64,000 bases of DNA from Geomesophilobacter sediminis (GCF_016458275.1 NZ_JAEMHM010000009.1:217552-281551); one strand, 5' to 3'; shown: positions 1-9,174, numbered from the stretch's first letter. Translations and numbers: made by a program. The notes: generated by a model from the letters alone, not told the origin.

Positions 1-775
1 CAGCCTCGCTTTCCGAGGAGAGCAGCACCACGTCCACCCGCCGGTTACGCGCCCGCCCGTCTTCCGTGTCGTTACTGGCGGCCGGTTGAAACTCCCCGTA
101 ACCGGTTGCCGAAATCCGGGCCGCTTCGATATCGTAGCGGCCGGTGAGCAGCTTGACCAGCCAGGTGGCCCGCGCCGTGGAAAGGTCCCAGTTGGAACTG
201 AAACGGCTGTTGTGGATCGGCTGGTTGTCGGTATGCCCCTCGACGCGGCACCGGTTGGAAACCTTGTTCAACAGCTCCGCGACCGTCCCGACCAGTTCCG
301 CCGATTCCGGAGTCAATTCGGCACGCCCGGATTCGAAGATTCCCGCCTCTTTCAGGGTGATTACCAGCCCCCGCTCCGACAAGGCAACCGCCACCTTGCC
401 CTGGTTCCGGGATCTGATCAGATAGGCGTCCAGCGAAGCCTTCATGGCCCGGAACTCCTCTGGTCCTGCCTTGAGCCTCCCCGTTGCCGGCATCCGGGAC
501 GGTGACCGCACCGGGGGCGGCGTTACGGTCATTTCCGGGATCACCCCCGAGCGCCCCACATCGATTACCGCCAGCCGGGGTGCCGCCCCTTTGCTGTCCA
601 TCAAACCGAAGGATCTCCGCATCGAGGCCGAGACCTCCTCCGTCTTTTTCAGATCCGCCTGGGACATGGCGTACAGCGTCACAAAGACGGCAAAAAGCAG
701 CGTCAGCAGGTCGCCGTACGAGACCAGCCACCGCTCGTGATTGGCCGGTTTTTCCGGCTCCTTCCTGCGCGCCAT
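1..775 (-). CDS. motB: Flagellar motor stator protein MotB (3' end beyond left edge)
   Basis: Stator subunit anchoring the flagellar motor to peptidoglycan. The N-terminus (MARRKEPEKP) is cationic and is followed by the single membrane helix starting SYGDLLTLLFA; Asp22 in SYGD matches the conserved proton-binding Asp. The C-terminal OmpA/MotB peptidoglycan-binding domain is visible (EGHTDNQPI, then ARNRRVDVVL), and about 258 codons are present before the window ends. The ATG at 775 follows a G-rich ribosome-binding site. No motA lies upstream, the usual place, so its MotA partner is elsewhere or downstream of the edge. Confident in the family; flagellar role inferred from the Asp and the MotB-type N-terminus. 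Confidence 0.85.
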   Translation of the reverse strand, partial: MARRKEPEKPANHERWLVSYGDLLTLLFAVFVTLYAMSQADLKKTEEVSASMRRSFGLMDSKGAAPRLAVIDVGRSGVIPEMTVTPPPVRSPSRMPATGRLKAGPEEFRAMKASLDAYLIRSRNQGKVAVALSERGLVITLKEAGIFESGRAELTPESAELVGTVAELLNKVSNRCRVEGHTDNQPIHNSRFSSNWDLSTARATWLVKLLTGRYDIEAARISATGYGEFQPAASNDTEDGRARNRRVDVVLLSSESEA

Positions 776-875
776 GGCGCCCCCCCCTGCCTGGTCTCAA
801 TCCGTTTCGGATTCGAGGTGATCCCTGGTCCGATGAACTCTGGTAGTCATGGCGCACAGGTCACGTAGTCGTAAC

Positions 876-1033
876 TTAAGATCTGGTAGCGACCGCGGCA
901 TTGAGGTCGACCCGGGGCAATAGCGCCGAGCCCGCCACCTTGACGAAGGCACGCGCCACGTGCAGCCGAGGGAGGCGGCCATAAGGGCGGCGCCCAGGGA
1001 CTTGGGAACCAACGGGAGAATCGGATGGTGCAT
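876..1033 (-). pseudogene. Relic of an efflux outer-membrane factor (NodT/TolC-like lipoprotein)
   Basis: On the minus strand an ATG at 1033 opens a short signal-like stretch ending in a lipobox-like SLGC. A frame change then gives a stretch containing GSALLPRVDLNAA, which resembles the ALLPxVDL segment of TolC/NodT-type outer-membrane factors, and the frame stops at 876. Together they read as the ends of a collapsed efflux lipoprotein gene. It lies divergent from a TetR gene with a perfect palindrome between them, the usual layout of an efflux operon and its repressor. This is inference from two short matches. Confidence 0.35.
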
Positions 1034-1060
1034 GAGTTCGACCTTCCTTCTTATAACTGT

Positions 1061-1075
1061 ACCGTACTGTACGGT
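1061..1075. promoter_or_regulatory. Palindromic operator, probable TetR site
   Basis: A perfect 7-1-7 palindrome, accgtac-t-gtacggt, centred on 1068. It lies 83 bases before the TetR start codon at 1158 and just upstream of the divergent relic, so it is the likely binding site of that repressor. Confidence 0.6.
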
Positions 1076-1157
1076 TTTGATGTAGACAAGCTACAACATC
1101 TTCATGTAGAATGCAACCGGAATTTCGATCTTGGTGAGGGGGGGGAGAAGACGCGCG

Positions 1158-1796
1158 ATGAAACTGAAGACCGAGGCCAAACGGCAGGCGATCATCGACA
1201 CGGCGGCGCAGGTATTCCGTTCGGTGGGGTTCGAGCGGAGTTCGATGGCGGAAATCTGTGCCCGGGTGGGAGGGTCCAAGGCGACCATATACAACTACTT
1301 TTCGTCGAAGGAGGAGCTTTTCACCGAAGTGATGCTGCAGTCGACGGAGGCGGAATTTGAGGCGGTGCTCAGCTTCATCGACGCCTCGGCCGGGGACCTG
1401 GGTGCGATGCTGCGCAACTTCGGGGAGAGGTTTCTCGATCTTCTGTATTCGCCGGAAGTCCAGGCGGCCCGCCACCTGGCCATTGCCCAGGCCCGGCATT
1501 CGGATATCGGACGGCTGGTGTACGAGCGGGGGGTGCTCCGGAGCCAGAGCCTGATCGCCCAGTTTTTGGGGGAGTCGATGCGGGAAGGAAAGCTCCGGCA
1601 GGCCGACCCGACCGTTGCCACCCGGCATCTGGTCGCGCTTTTGGAGTCGGAGCTTTTGGACCGCTTTCTTTTCCAGCTTCCCGGCGCGATCACCCCGGCC
1701 GAGATCAGCGGCTGCACGGCACGCGCCGTAGACGCCTTCCTGGCGGCCTACGCCCCTCCGCCTCTCCAGGCGCCCTCACCCTCTTCCGGCGGCTAA
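1158..1796 (+). CDS. TetR/AcrR family transcriptional regulator
   Basis: One-component repressor of 212 residues. The N-terminal helix-turn-helix is clear (DTAAQVFRSVGFERSSMAEI, then a recognition helix around GGSKATIYNYF). The C-terminal half is an AcrR-type ligand and dimer domain. The ATG at 1158 was chosen because a strong GGGGGGAGAAG site sits just before it; an in-frame TTG at 1131 has none. The perfect palindrome at 1061-1075 suggests autoregulation. The divergent target gene appears decayed to a relic, so its present regulon is unknown. Confidence 0.85.
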   Translation: MKLKTEAKRQAIIDTAAQVFRSVGFERSSMAEICARVGGSKATIYNYFSSKEELFTEVMLQSTEAEFEAVLSFIDASAGDLGAMLRNFGERFLDLLYSPEVQAARHLAIAQARHSDIGRLVYERGVLRSQSLIAQFLGESMREGKLRQADPTVATRHLVALLESELLDRFLFQLPGAITPAEISGCTARAVDAFLAAYAPPPLQAPSPSSGG

Positions 1797-1975
1797 GGCG
1801 GCCGATACCCGGTGAATCCACAACTCGCAGGCCGACAACCCTTTCCCCTGCCTCCAAAAAAAGATGAAGTTTCCTAAAGGTTTCCGTCGACGTACCGATA
1901 GTGGAAGCAATGAATGCAGTTTCACGACCGAAAAGTCGGAAATTTCTTTGGATTTTTGATCAGGAAGGAGAGAGC

Positions 1976-2683
1976 GTGGCACAGACCCGGATACTTATCG
2001 TGTCGGACGTAGAGGAGGCGAAGGAGGGTTACGGACTGGCAGTATCTCGTTTCAGTGTGCCTTATGACGTGGTCTTTTCGTTCAAAGACGGGCTCAGGCG
2101 GGCGATGGAAGAGAAGTTCACCGGGATCGTCGTCGACATCCTGACGCTGCTGCGAAGCGGACAGGAAGAGAAGCTGATTGCCAACGACTTCTTCTCGATC
2201 TATCCGACGCTGAAACTCTCCTGGGACAAGAGAAACCGGCAGATGAGCCTCGGGCTCCCCGGTCAGGCGTCGGCCAGCGATCCCGAAGCGGAACTGGCGT
2301 CGTTCATCAATGGGCGGTGCGCGATCTTCCCCCCGCGGTCCATGCGCCGGCACGAGCGGGTTCCGGTCTGCCTCAACGTGCTTCTGTCCGGAAAAAACGC
2401 CTACGCCGAAGCCGGGGCGACCAAAACCTTCACGGTAAACCTCTCCGAATCGGGGGCCTTCATCCATACCATCGAGCGGTACGCCCTGGGCGATGCCGCC
2501 TGGTTCGTGGTCAAGGATCTTTCCGATCCGGCGCCGATCCAGGCCCGGGTCTGCCGGACCGTGGAATGGGGCGGGACCAGCCGCCTGGTGCCCGGCATCG
2601 GCGTGGAATTCGAGCAGCTCTCCGGCAGTCAGCAGGAAGAGATCCGGCAGATCATAAAAACCACCCCGAAAACGGGGCGGTAG
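1976..2683 (+). CDS. PilZ domain protein
   Basis: Probable cyclic-di-GMP effector of 235 residues. The first 90 residues (TRILIVSDVEEAK...) look like a degenerate receiver-like fold without a clear phosphoacceptor. The PilZ domain follows: RxxxR in RRHER (124-128) and NLSESG (155-160), the two canonical c-di-GMP-binding motifs. The GTG at 1976 is preferred over an earlier GTG at 1901 because GGAAGGAGA (1963-1971) precedes it. Monocistronic, followed by a bidirectional terminator. Confidence 0.8.
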   Translation: MAQTRILIVSDVEEAKEGYGLAVSRFSVPYDVVFSFKDGLRRAMEEKFTGIVVDILTLLRSGQEEKLIANDFFSIYPTLKLSWDKRNRQMSLGLPGQASASDPEAELASFINGRCAIFPPRSMRRHERVPVCLNVLLSGKNAYAEAGATKTFTVNLSESGAFIHTIERYALGDAAWFVVKDLSDPAPIQARVCRTVEWGGTSRLVPGIGVEFEQLSGSQQEEIRQIIKTTPKTGR

Positions 2684-2720
2684 CGGCCCAGGGGATGGGT
2701 CTTCCTGATCTTGGGAAAGG

Positions 2721-2770
2721 CAAATCCCCCCCGCCCCCCCGTTGCTAATGGGGGGGATCAAGGCCGGCCC
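2721..2770. repeat. Copy of dispersed CCCCC-tttg-GGGGG palindromic repeat
   Basis: A C-run/G-run inverted repeat ending in ggggggatcaagg. Related copies lie at 15128-15180 and three times within 29141-29430, often with the same flanking words (tttgatcccccctttg). It lies between PilZ and the terminator. Confidence 0.45.
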
Positions 2771-2796
2771 CTCTTCTCAGGAATAATTCCAAATAT

Positions 2797-2830
2797 AAAA
2801 GAGCCCCCGGATCGTTCCGGGGGCTCTTTC
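2797..2830. terminator. Bidirectional rho-independent terminator
   Basis: Perfect stem of about 14 bp (aaagagcccccgga / tccgggggctcttt) with a four-base loop and A/T tracts on both sides. It serves the converging PilZ gene (+) and cytochrome gene (-). Confidence 0.85.
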
Positions 2831-2874
2831 GTTTCCTGCCCGTTGGTGCCCTACCGCCGGCACCCCCGGTACCT

Positions 2875-4095
2875 CTACTTCTTGTGGCCGCTTTCGCGGG
2901 TCAGGTTGGCGGCTTCGGTCCTGATTTCCACCAGGTCCTTCTGCAGCTCGGCCAGGCCGTACCAGGTGACGTAGTCGGGGTTCATGTGGAACGCCCCCTG
3001 GAAGGCACGCATGCGGTGCTCCAGGAACATCACGTAGAGGGTCTGCTCGATCGGGGTCCGGGAATCGTAGAAGGTGAGGAGGTCCGGATAGGCCGGCTGC
3101 CCCTTCTGCGGCTTGAGAATCCCCTTCTCGTAGAGGCCGGCCACGATGGTGATCGCCTCGGCCATCAGCTTGTCGGCCTCCTTGATCATCTGGTCGGCGT
3201 TGCCCAGCTGGGTCTTCGCGTAATTGGTGCTGTGGCACTTGGCGCAGATGCTGATCATCTTGTCGCGCGAAGCCTGCCACTCTTCCTTGGAAAGACGCGC
3301 CACCTTGCCCGCCTTGACCAGGTCGAGACGCGCGGTTGGCTTGCCGGCCGGGTCGAGAACCCCGAGTCCCTTCAGGATGGTCACGCGGTACCCCATCCAC
3401 TGGGCGTCGTCTTCCGGGAGCCTCAGGGCGAGGAAGCCCCAGGAGGTCATCACATTGTGGTCGCCGTCCCCCATGTGGCAGGTCTGGCAGGTCGGCGCGC
3501 GGCCGGTGTCGCCTTCCATCTGGTAGATGGCGCCGTGCTTGGAGTTGGACCACATTTCCCACTGCGGGTGGTCAAAGCCCATGTGGCAGGTCATGCAGGC
3601 CTGCGGCTTCTTCGCCTCCGCCTTGCTGAACCGGTGGCGGGTGTGGCAGGAGTTGCAGGGGGTGCCGTACTGGGCATCGGCGCGGGACTTCTCGTCGCGG
3701 ACCCCGACTTTGTGGCAGCCGCCGCACCCTTTCATCCCCTGGATGTAGGCGTGGGGCTGGATCCGGTTGGTCGGCATGGCGTCCATCGCCACCCAGGCGG
3801 CGGCGTGCTTGCCGGAGGCGTACTGGTCGTGCTGCTTGGTGTGACACTGCTTGCAGGTCTGCTCCGTCGGCATGGCCACTTTTTCCACGTCGGCCGCGCT
3901 CTGGTGCGCGGTGCCGTGGCAGCTGGAGCAGTCAACGCTGCCGCTTTTCCCCATCTCCCCCGCCAGGAAATCCTTGACGATGTTCGGGGTTACCTTCTCG
4001 TGGCAGGAAATGCAGTTGCTCTTCGCCAGCGCGGTGCCGGAGATGAGGAGGACCAGGGCCAATGCCCCCCCCAGCTTCTTCAAACCATGAATCAT
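2875..4095 (-). CDS. Octaheme c-type cytochrome, hydroxylamine oxidoreductase (HAO) family
   Basis: Periplasmic multiheme cytochrome of 406 residues. A signal peptide (KKLGGALALVLLISGTALA) precedes eight CxxCH heme sites at residues 28, 56, 80, 123, 146, 166, 202 and 283, followed by a helical, heme-free C-terminal third. This layout is that of octaheme HAO/epsilon-HAO-like proteins, which interconvert hydroxylamine, NO and nitrite or reduce them. The ATG at 4095 is chosen over 4134 because GGGAGGGAAG lies just before it. An FNR/DNR-like box sits at 4162-4175. It is divergent from a hemerythrin. Family confident; direction of the reaction unknown. Confidence 0.85.
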   Translation of the reverse strand: MIHGLKKLGGALALVLLISGTALAKSNCISCHEKVTPNIVKDFLAGEMGKSGSVDCSSCHGTAHQSAADVEKVAMPTEQTCKQCHTKQHDQYASGKHAAAWVAMDAMPTNRIQPHAYIQGMKGCGGCHKVGVRDEKSRADAQYGTPCNSCHTRHRFSKAEAKKPQACMTCHMGFDHPQWEMWSNSKHGAIYQMEGDTGRAPTCQTCHMGDGDHNVMTSWGFLALRLPEDDAQWMGYRVTILKGLGVLDPAGKPTARLDLVKAGKVARLSKEEWQASRDKMISICAKCHSTNYAKTQLGNADQMIKEADKLMAEAITIVAGLYEKGILKPQKGQPAYPDLLTFYDSRTPIEQTLYVMFLEHRMRAFQGAFHMNPDYVTWYGLAELQKDLVEIRTEAANLTRESGHKK

Positions 4096-4161
4096 TACTT
4101 CCCTCCCGTGCATGTGGTGAAAATGAGTGGTCATCTAAACCACATGCCCGGGAGGAATTCT

Positions 4162-4175
4162 TTGATCCAGGTCAA
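4162..4175. promoter_or_regulatory. FNR/DNR-type regulator box upstream of the octaheme cytochrome
   Basis: TTGATCCAGGTCAA matches the FNR/CRP-family dyad TTGAT-N4-(A/G)TCAA, with 9 of 10 bases of the FNR consensus. Its centre lies about 73 bases before the cytochrome start codon. A class II-like position (-41.5) would place the start site near 4127, with a weak TTTAGA -10 at 4134-4139. Confidence 0.55.
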
Positions 4176-4434
4176 AAAAGCGCCTTCCGGCGCACCGCTG
4201 AGTGGCGATTTACTTCCCCGTCACTGGAGCTCCCGCACCAGGTGGTTACCCGAACCGGAAACGATCCGGCGGGGCCCGTCGGTCGCGATACCGCATCACC
4301 CGCCGGAGGCTCCGTCACCCGGCGGGTCGTTGCAGCTCCACCCCGGGCGGAGCGGACCGGGGCAGCGTGGTATAATCGCCCGGTTGCCGCATCCCGGCCG
4401 GTTCACGATGCTCACGCATAACAGGAGGCTCGTC

Positions 4435-5139
4435 ATGAACAGCAAAACCGGATGTAACCGCAGGGGATTTCTCGGCTCTCTGGCTGTGATCGGCTCGACG
4501 GCGTTGGTGGCGCGCCTGACCCCGACGGCATTGGCCGCAGCGTCCCAACCGGAACCCGAGGTTTCCGCGGTGGAAGACCTGATGCGCGAGCACGGTGCGC
4601 TGCACCGCATCTTGCTGATTTACGAGGAGGCCATCCGAAGAATCCGGGCCCAGGTGGTAATCGAACCGGACCTGGTGAAACAGGCGGCGACCCTGGTGCG
4701 GAACTTCATCGAAAGCTACCACGAGAAACTCGAGGAAGAGTACGTCTTCCCGAAACTGTCCCAAGCCGGTAAGCTGACCGGCACGGTCGCAACGCTTTTG
4801 GCCCAGCACCGCGCGGGGCGCAAGCTGACCGCGGGCATCATCGCCCGGTGCAGCGCGCCACACTTCCATCGCCCGGCCGAACTTCGGGCGCTGGCAACGG
4901 AGCTCTCCGAGTTCGTCACCATGTATCGGCCCCATGCGGCCCGGGAGGATACCGTCGTATTCCCGGAATTCAAGAAGGTAGTCCCGGCCAAGGAGTACGA
5001 CCGTCTGGGGGACCGGTTCGAGGAGCGGGAACATGCCCAGCTCGGTGATAACGGGTTCGAAGGGGTACTGACACAAATCGCCGGGATCGAGACGAAGTTG
5101 AACATCCATGACCTCGCCCGGTTCACTCCGAAGGCCTAG
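4435..5139 (+). CDS. Tat-exported hemerythrin-domain protein
   Basis: A 234-residue protein with a Tat signal (NRRGFLGS, cleavage near ALAAA) followed by a hemerythrin HHE domain: EHGALH (residues 52-57), SYHEKLEEEYVFP, LLAQHR and RPHAAREDTVVFPE supply the His/Glu/Asp ligands of a di-iron site. Hemerythrins of this type bind O2 or NO. Export by Tat fits loading of iron in the cytoplasm. The ATG at 4435 follows AGGAGG. A longer upstream open frame is only the antisense of the cytochrome. It diverges from the HAO-like cytochrome, suggesting a shared role in O2 or NO stress. Confidence 0.85.
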   Translation: MNSKTGCNRRGFLGSLAVIGSTALVARLTPTALAAASQPEPEVSAVEDLMREHGALHRILLIYEEAIRRIRAQVVIEPDLVKQAATLVRNFIESYHEKLEEEYVFPKLSQAGKLTGTVATLLAQHRAGRKLTAGIIARCSAPHFHRPAELRALATELSEFVTMYRPHAAREDTVVFPEFKKVVPAKEYDRLGDRFEEREHAQLGDNGFEGVLTQIAGIETKLNIHDLARFTPKA

Positions 5140-5189
5140 AGTTTCTTTGAGCCGTTGATGAGCAAAACTGAAGGCTGACACCCAAAAGG

Positions 5190-5226
5190 AAAAGGGGGAG
5201 CGCAACTGCGGCTCCCCCTTTTTTTT
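5190..5226 (+). terminator. Rho-independent terminator after the hemerythrin gene
   Basis: Stem aaagggggagc / gctcccccttt with a 9-base loop and a run of eight T. Confidence 0.85.
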
Positions 5227-5590
5227 GATACCGAACGGGTGACTTTGCCCTTGGTCCCTATCTCTATGTTGCACGCTGCAAAATCCCCTCGCAGGCTCCT
5301 CCCTACCAACCTGTTTCGACAGGGCGCCCGGCCGGGGGCGTCTTAAGGTTGACTTAAGCCCCCTTTGCTATGCTGTGCTAGCCGGAATATAAGCCTTACA
5401 TAATATACTGTTATTATTTAACTTTTTCACCTCAGCCCCGTCATTTTTAACGCAACCGGTCCTCGCTTGTAACGTGATCGTCACGGAGACGGTCTACATT
5501 CGCGTCGACATAAGGACGTCGTGAGGAACGCCTCGGCGACCGGATCCAGAGCGGTAGATCGGTTACCGCCCAAACCCATGGAGGATGATG

Positions 5591-7015
5591 ATGAAGAAAA
5601 GGATGTTATTGGCCGCAACCACCTCGTTGCTGATCGCGGCGCCGGTTTTCGCGGACACCGCCGTTGAGACGGGTGCCGCGCCGATGCAGGCAACGAAAAG
5701 CCCGACTGCGACCGAAGGAGGGATCAACTTCAACATGAAGGGGATCAGTGTGAACCTGGGAGGGTTCATCGAGGCCGCCGGGATGTACCGCAGCCGGAAC
5801 CTCAACTCGGACCTTCCGTCCCCGTTTCAAAAGCTTCCCCTGGCCAATTCCGCCGGGTACTACCAGGATGAGACCCGATTCAGCGCCCGGCAATCTCGCC
5901 TCTCCCTGCTGGCAACCGGCGACGTCAACGAAAACACCCACCTCGCCGGCTACTACGAAATGGACTTCCTCGGTGCCGCCAGCACCGCCAACTCCAACGA
6001 GAGCAACTCGTACAACCCGCGCATCCGTCATCTCTACACCACCGTCGACTGGGACCGCGCCGGGCTGCACCTTTTGGCCGGCCAGACCTGGTCTTTGGTC
6101 ACCATGAACGGTGAGGGGATCATCCCGCGCAAGGAGATCACACCGTTAGGGATCGATGCCCAGTACGTTCCGGGTTTCACCTGGGCGCGCCAGCCGCAGT
6201 TCCGCATCGTGAAGGATTGGGATAAGAAGTACTGGCTGGGTCTTTCCGTCGAAAACGGGCAGACCTTGGTGCAGGGTGGCCAGCCCAACGCCGTCGGCAA
6301 CAACTTGGCCGACAACCAGGCTGGCGGCGGTGCCCTCACCAACGTGACCACTTCGGTCAACCCCTACCCCGATTTCGTCGTCAAGGCAGCGGCCGATCCC
6401 GGCTGGGGCCACTTCGAGGTCTACGACCTGATCCGCGTTTTCGAGACCAGCCTGAGCAGCAACGGCAAGGTTAACAACACCTTCCGCGCCACCAGCGCCG
6501 TGGGGGGCGGGATGATCCTGCCGATCATTCCCAAGCAGCTGAGCCTCCAGGTCAGCGGCATCTACGGCAAAGGGATCGGGCGCTACGGCTCGTCCCAGCT
6601 TCCGGACGTGACCCAGAACGCTGCCGGCGAAAACATGCCGCTGACCGGGTCGCAACTTCTGGCCGGCGCCACCTACGACCCGACCAAGGAGTGGAACTTC
6701 TACGCCTACTACGGCCAGGAACAGGTTGACCGTCAAAGCTACGACCAGAATGGCAAAGGGTACGGTTACGGCAGCGAGCTCTACGACAACTCCGGCGCCG
6801 GCACCTTCGGCGGGAAGGCTCAGGGGAACATCAGGAAGGTAGCGCAGGAGACGGTGGGAACCTGGTGGAAGTTCTACCAGGGACGCATGGGCAAGATGCA
6901 GGCCGGCCTGCAGTTCTCCCACACCGAGGACGACTACTTTAGCGTGGTCAACGGCGGGGCTCCCAAGGCGACCGACAACATGGTGTTCACCAGCCTGCGT
7001 TACTACTGGCAGTAA
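5591..7015 (+). CDS. Outer-membrane porin (DcaP-like beta-barrel)
   Basis: A 474-residue protein with signal peptide (MKKRMLLAATTSLLIAAPVFA). A strand-rich barrel follows, containing a typical porin word, TRFSARQSRLSLLATGDVNE, and many alternating aromatic strands (GHFEVYDLIR, EWNFYAYYGQEQ), ending in the C-terminal aromatic SLRYYWQ. It resembles DcaP-type porins of Proteobacteria. Three consecutive ATG codons occur (5585, 5588, 5591); 5591 sits best after GGAGG. The 445-base upstream region has no gene. The substrate cannot be told from sequence. Confidence 0.8.
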   Translation: MKKRMLLAATTSLLIAAPVFADTAVETGAAPMQATKSPTATEGGINFNMKGISVNLGGFIEAAGMYRSRNLNSDLPSPFQKLPLANSAGYYQDETRFSARQSRLSLLATGDVNENTHLAGYYEMDFLGAASTANSNESNSYNPRIRHLYTTVDWDRAGLHLLAGQTWSLVTMNGEGIIPRKEITPLGIDAQYVPGFTWARQPQFRIVKDWDKKYWLGLSVENGQTLVQGGQPNAVGNNLADNQAGGGALTNVTTSVNPYPDFVVKAAADPGWGHFEVYDLIRVFETSLSSNGKVNNTFRATSAVGGGMILPIIPKQLSLQVSGIYGKGIGRYGSSQLPDVTQNAAGENMPLTGSQLLAGATYDPTKEWNFYAYYGQEQVDRQSYDQNGKGYGYGSELYDNSGAGTFGGKAQGNIRKVAQETVGTWWKFYQGRMGKMQAGLQFSHTEDDYFSVVNGGAPKATDNMVFTSLRYYWQ

Positions 7016-7083
7016 CCTGGTCCGCCCTGGCGGGGGTCCGGTCACTCCCTCCCGACCGCCCCTCATCTCCTGAGCGGATACGC

Positions 7084-7117
7084 AAAAGCCCCCGGCACTG
7101 GCGCGCCGGGGGCTTTT
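7084..7117. terminator. Bidirectional terminator between porin and MFS gene
   Basis: Perfect 13-bp stem aaaagcccccggc / gccgggggctttt with an 8-base loop, flanked by A and T tracts. Confidence 0.85.
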
Positions 7118-7157
7118 GCTGCTTCAGGCAACCGTCAGGGGGCGGGTGCCGCTTGCC

Positions 7158-8345
7158 TCAACCCGCCTCGGGAACGGTATCAACCGGGACCGGCGGCACC
7201 TTCTTCCGGCTCTTGATCATCACCCCGGCCAGGGCCGCGAGACAGCCCAGCACCAGGTTGGAAACCAAGAAGGCGTGCCTGGCACCGAGGTGTTCGAGAC
7301 TCCCCCACATCCCGCCGGCGATGACGCTCCCGAGCGCCTGGCCGGTAACCCGCGCCACCGACAGGAACCCGGAGGCGATCGCTTCGGTCTCCTCGGGAGC
7401 CTGCCCGAGGACGGCGGCGTTGTTGGCCGCCTGAAAGAGCCCCCGCCCCAAACCGACCCCCACCAGCCCGAGCGCCACCCGGCCGGTCACCCCCTGCACC
7501 AGGGAAGATAGCGCCAGCGTCACGCTCCCCAGCCAGCTGACCCGGTCGAACCCTTTCCGGTCCGAGAGTTTCCCGGCCCAGGGGCCGGTAAAGAGGAGCA
7601 GAATCGGGGGGACCGACATGAACAGGCCGACCTTGCTTGGAGTAAGCCCGGTGGCTTCGAGGTAGAAGGGCCAGATGATGTTGGTGCCGAAGGACTGCGC
7701 GTAGAAAAGCACCGTGGCCAAAAGGGCCAGCAGGAACGCCGGCGCCCCCAAGACCCGCCGCAGACTTTCCCGCAGCCCCACTCCGGGGAGCTCGCCCAGG
7801 TTTCCCGACAAAAGGAGCGCCAGTACCCCGAGCGGCAGGTTGATGTAGAAAATGCTCCGCCAGCCGAAGGCGTCCACCATGAAGCCCCCGATGGGGGGAC
7901 CGGTCAGGGTCCCCGCGGCGACGGAGGCGGATACCATGCCGAGCGCCCACCCTTTTCGCTCCTTGAAGGTGGCCGCAGCCAGCCCGGGCACCAGGCCAAT
8001 CACCCCGGCGCCGGCGATCCCCTGCACAAAGCGCAGGGTGAGCAGCGTCGCCAGGTTGGGGGACATGGCCAGCCAGAGGGAAACCACGCTGAAGGCAAGC
8101 AGCGATACCCGGTACACCTTAACCGTGCCGACCCGCCCGGCCAGGGCGGAGAGGGGGATGAAGGTCAGCGCGGAGCCGACGAGATAGAGAGAAGCGGCCC
8201 CCTGCACGGCCGCCGCGTTAGTATGGAAGCCGGCGGCAATGGAGGGAAGCGCCAGCTGCAGCGCGCTCGCGTCCAGGGTGGACAGGGTGATGCCGACCAG
8301 CAATGCGGCGAGACGGATGTCGAAATCGATCAATTGGCGAGGCAT
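7158..8345 (-). CDS. MFS transporter (drug/H+ antiporter type)
   Basis: A 395-residue inner-membrane protein with about 12 hydrophobic helices. Helix 1 carries TLSTLDASALQLALPSI, the variant of motif D1 typical of drug:H+ antiporters. The loop after helix 2 has LAGRVGTVKVYR, a weak motif A, and helix 5 carries GPPIGG (motif C-like). The ATG at 8345 follows AGGAC. It is monocistronic and converges on the porin. Substrate unknown. Confidence 0.8.
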   Translation of the reverse strand: MPRQLIDFDIRLAALLVGITLSTLDASALQLALPSIAAGFHTNAAAVQGAASLYLVGSALTFIPLSALAGRVGTVKVYRVSLLAFSVVSLWLAMSPNLATLLTLRFVQGIAGAGVIGLVPGLAAATFKERKGWALGMVSASVAAGTLTGPPIGGFMVDAFGWRSIFYINLPLGVLALLLSGNLGELPGVGLRESLRRVLGAPAFLLALLATVLFYAQSFGTNIIWPFYLEATGLTPSKVGLFMSVPPILLLFTGPWAGKLSDRKGFDRVSWLGSVTLALSSLVQGVTGRVALGLVGVGLGRGLFQAANNAAVLGQAPEETEAIASGFLSVARVTGQALGSVIAGGMWGSLEHLGARHAFLVSNLVLGCLAALAGVMIKSRKKVPPVPVDTVPEAG

Positions 8346-8691
8346 GTTACGGCACGTCCTGTATGAAACTCGGAAGTAAAAGCTCTTTCTTCAGGGCGGA
8401 GGCGCTCCCCCAGTAAAAAACGCCGGCCCTCCGTTATGCGGAGAGCGCATTTCATCGCAATTATCGCTTTCCGGTGAAGCTGTCCGCCACGGTATCATCG
8501 GCAAAGCCATAAGGGAAATAGATAAATCTTATCGGATCGATAACTCGAGATGATTATCCGACATATCCCCCGGAGCCCCACACCTAACCGCAAGCAGGTC
8601 CGCCGGAGGCGATGCATTTTTCTCTTTGTCTGGGGATGTGGGTGCTCTATGGTAGGTGGAGACGCTACGAACCGCTAAGGAGGCAGCTACG

Positions 8692-9147
8692 ATGCAGCTG
8701 AAGAACCCGGCCCAGAAACACATCGCCCTGGTCGCCCACGACAACAAGAAGAAGGATCTGCTGGATTGGGTCAAGCTCAACCGTGAGGCACTGACCATGC
8801 ATGTTCTTTATGCAACCGGGACCACCGGCCACCTTCTGGGTGACGCCTTGGGGCTGCCGGTCACTCGGTTTCAAAGCGGCCCGCTTGGCGGAGACCAGCA
8901 GATCGGGGCGAAGATTGCCGAGGGAGCGATCGACTGCATCGTCTTCTTCTGGGACCCGCTGGAGCCGCAGCCGCACGATCCCGACGTAAAGGCGCTCTTG
9001 CGGATCGCCGCGGTGTGGAACATACCGGTAGCCTGCAACTGGGCCACCGCCGACTTCATGATCACCTCGCCCTTGATGGCAGCCGAATACGTCCGCAACG
9101 TCCCCGACTTCAAGGAGCACCTGGAGCGCTTCGGCACCAAGGGGTGA
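8692..9147 (+). CDS. mgsA: Methylglyoxal synthase
   Basis: Cytosolic enzyme converting dihydroxyacetone phosphate to methylglyoxal and phosphate, a bypass of lower glycolysis used when phosphate is short. The 151 residues match the family length. Diagnostic motifs are [33 protein letters not shown] (catalytic Asp in GGDQQ) and [15 protein letters not shown]. The ATG at 8692 follows AAGGAGG. Monocistronic with its own terminator. Confidence 0.95.
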   Translation: MQLKNPAQKHIALVAHDNKKKDLLDWVKLNREALTMHVLYATGTTGHLLGDALGLPVTRFQSGPLGGDQQIGAKIAEGAIDCIVFFWDPLEPQPHDPDVKALLRIAAVWNIPVACNWATADFMITSPLMAAEYVRNVPDFKEHLERFGTKG

Positions 9148-9174
9148 TCTCAACCATCCACTGCCCGCGAGGCA

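Noticed and set aside
2884..4434. Long plus-strand open frame that joins onto the hemerythrin gene
   Set aside because: It is the antisense of the octaheme cytochrome. The real hemerythrin starts at 4435 with its own ribosome site and Tat signal.
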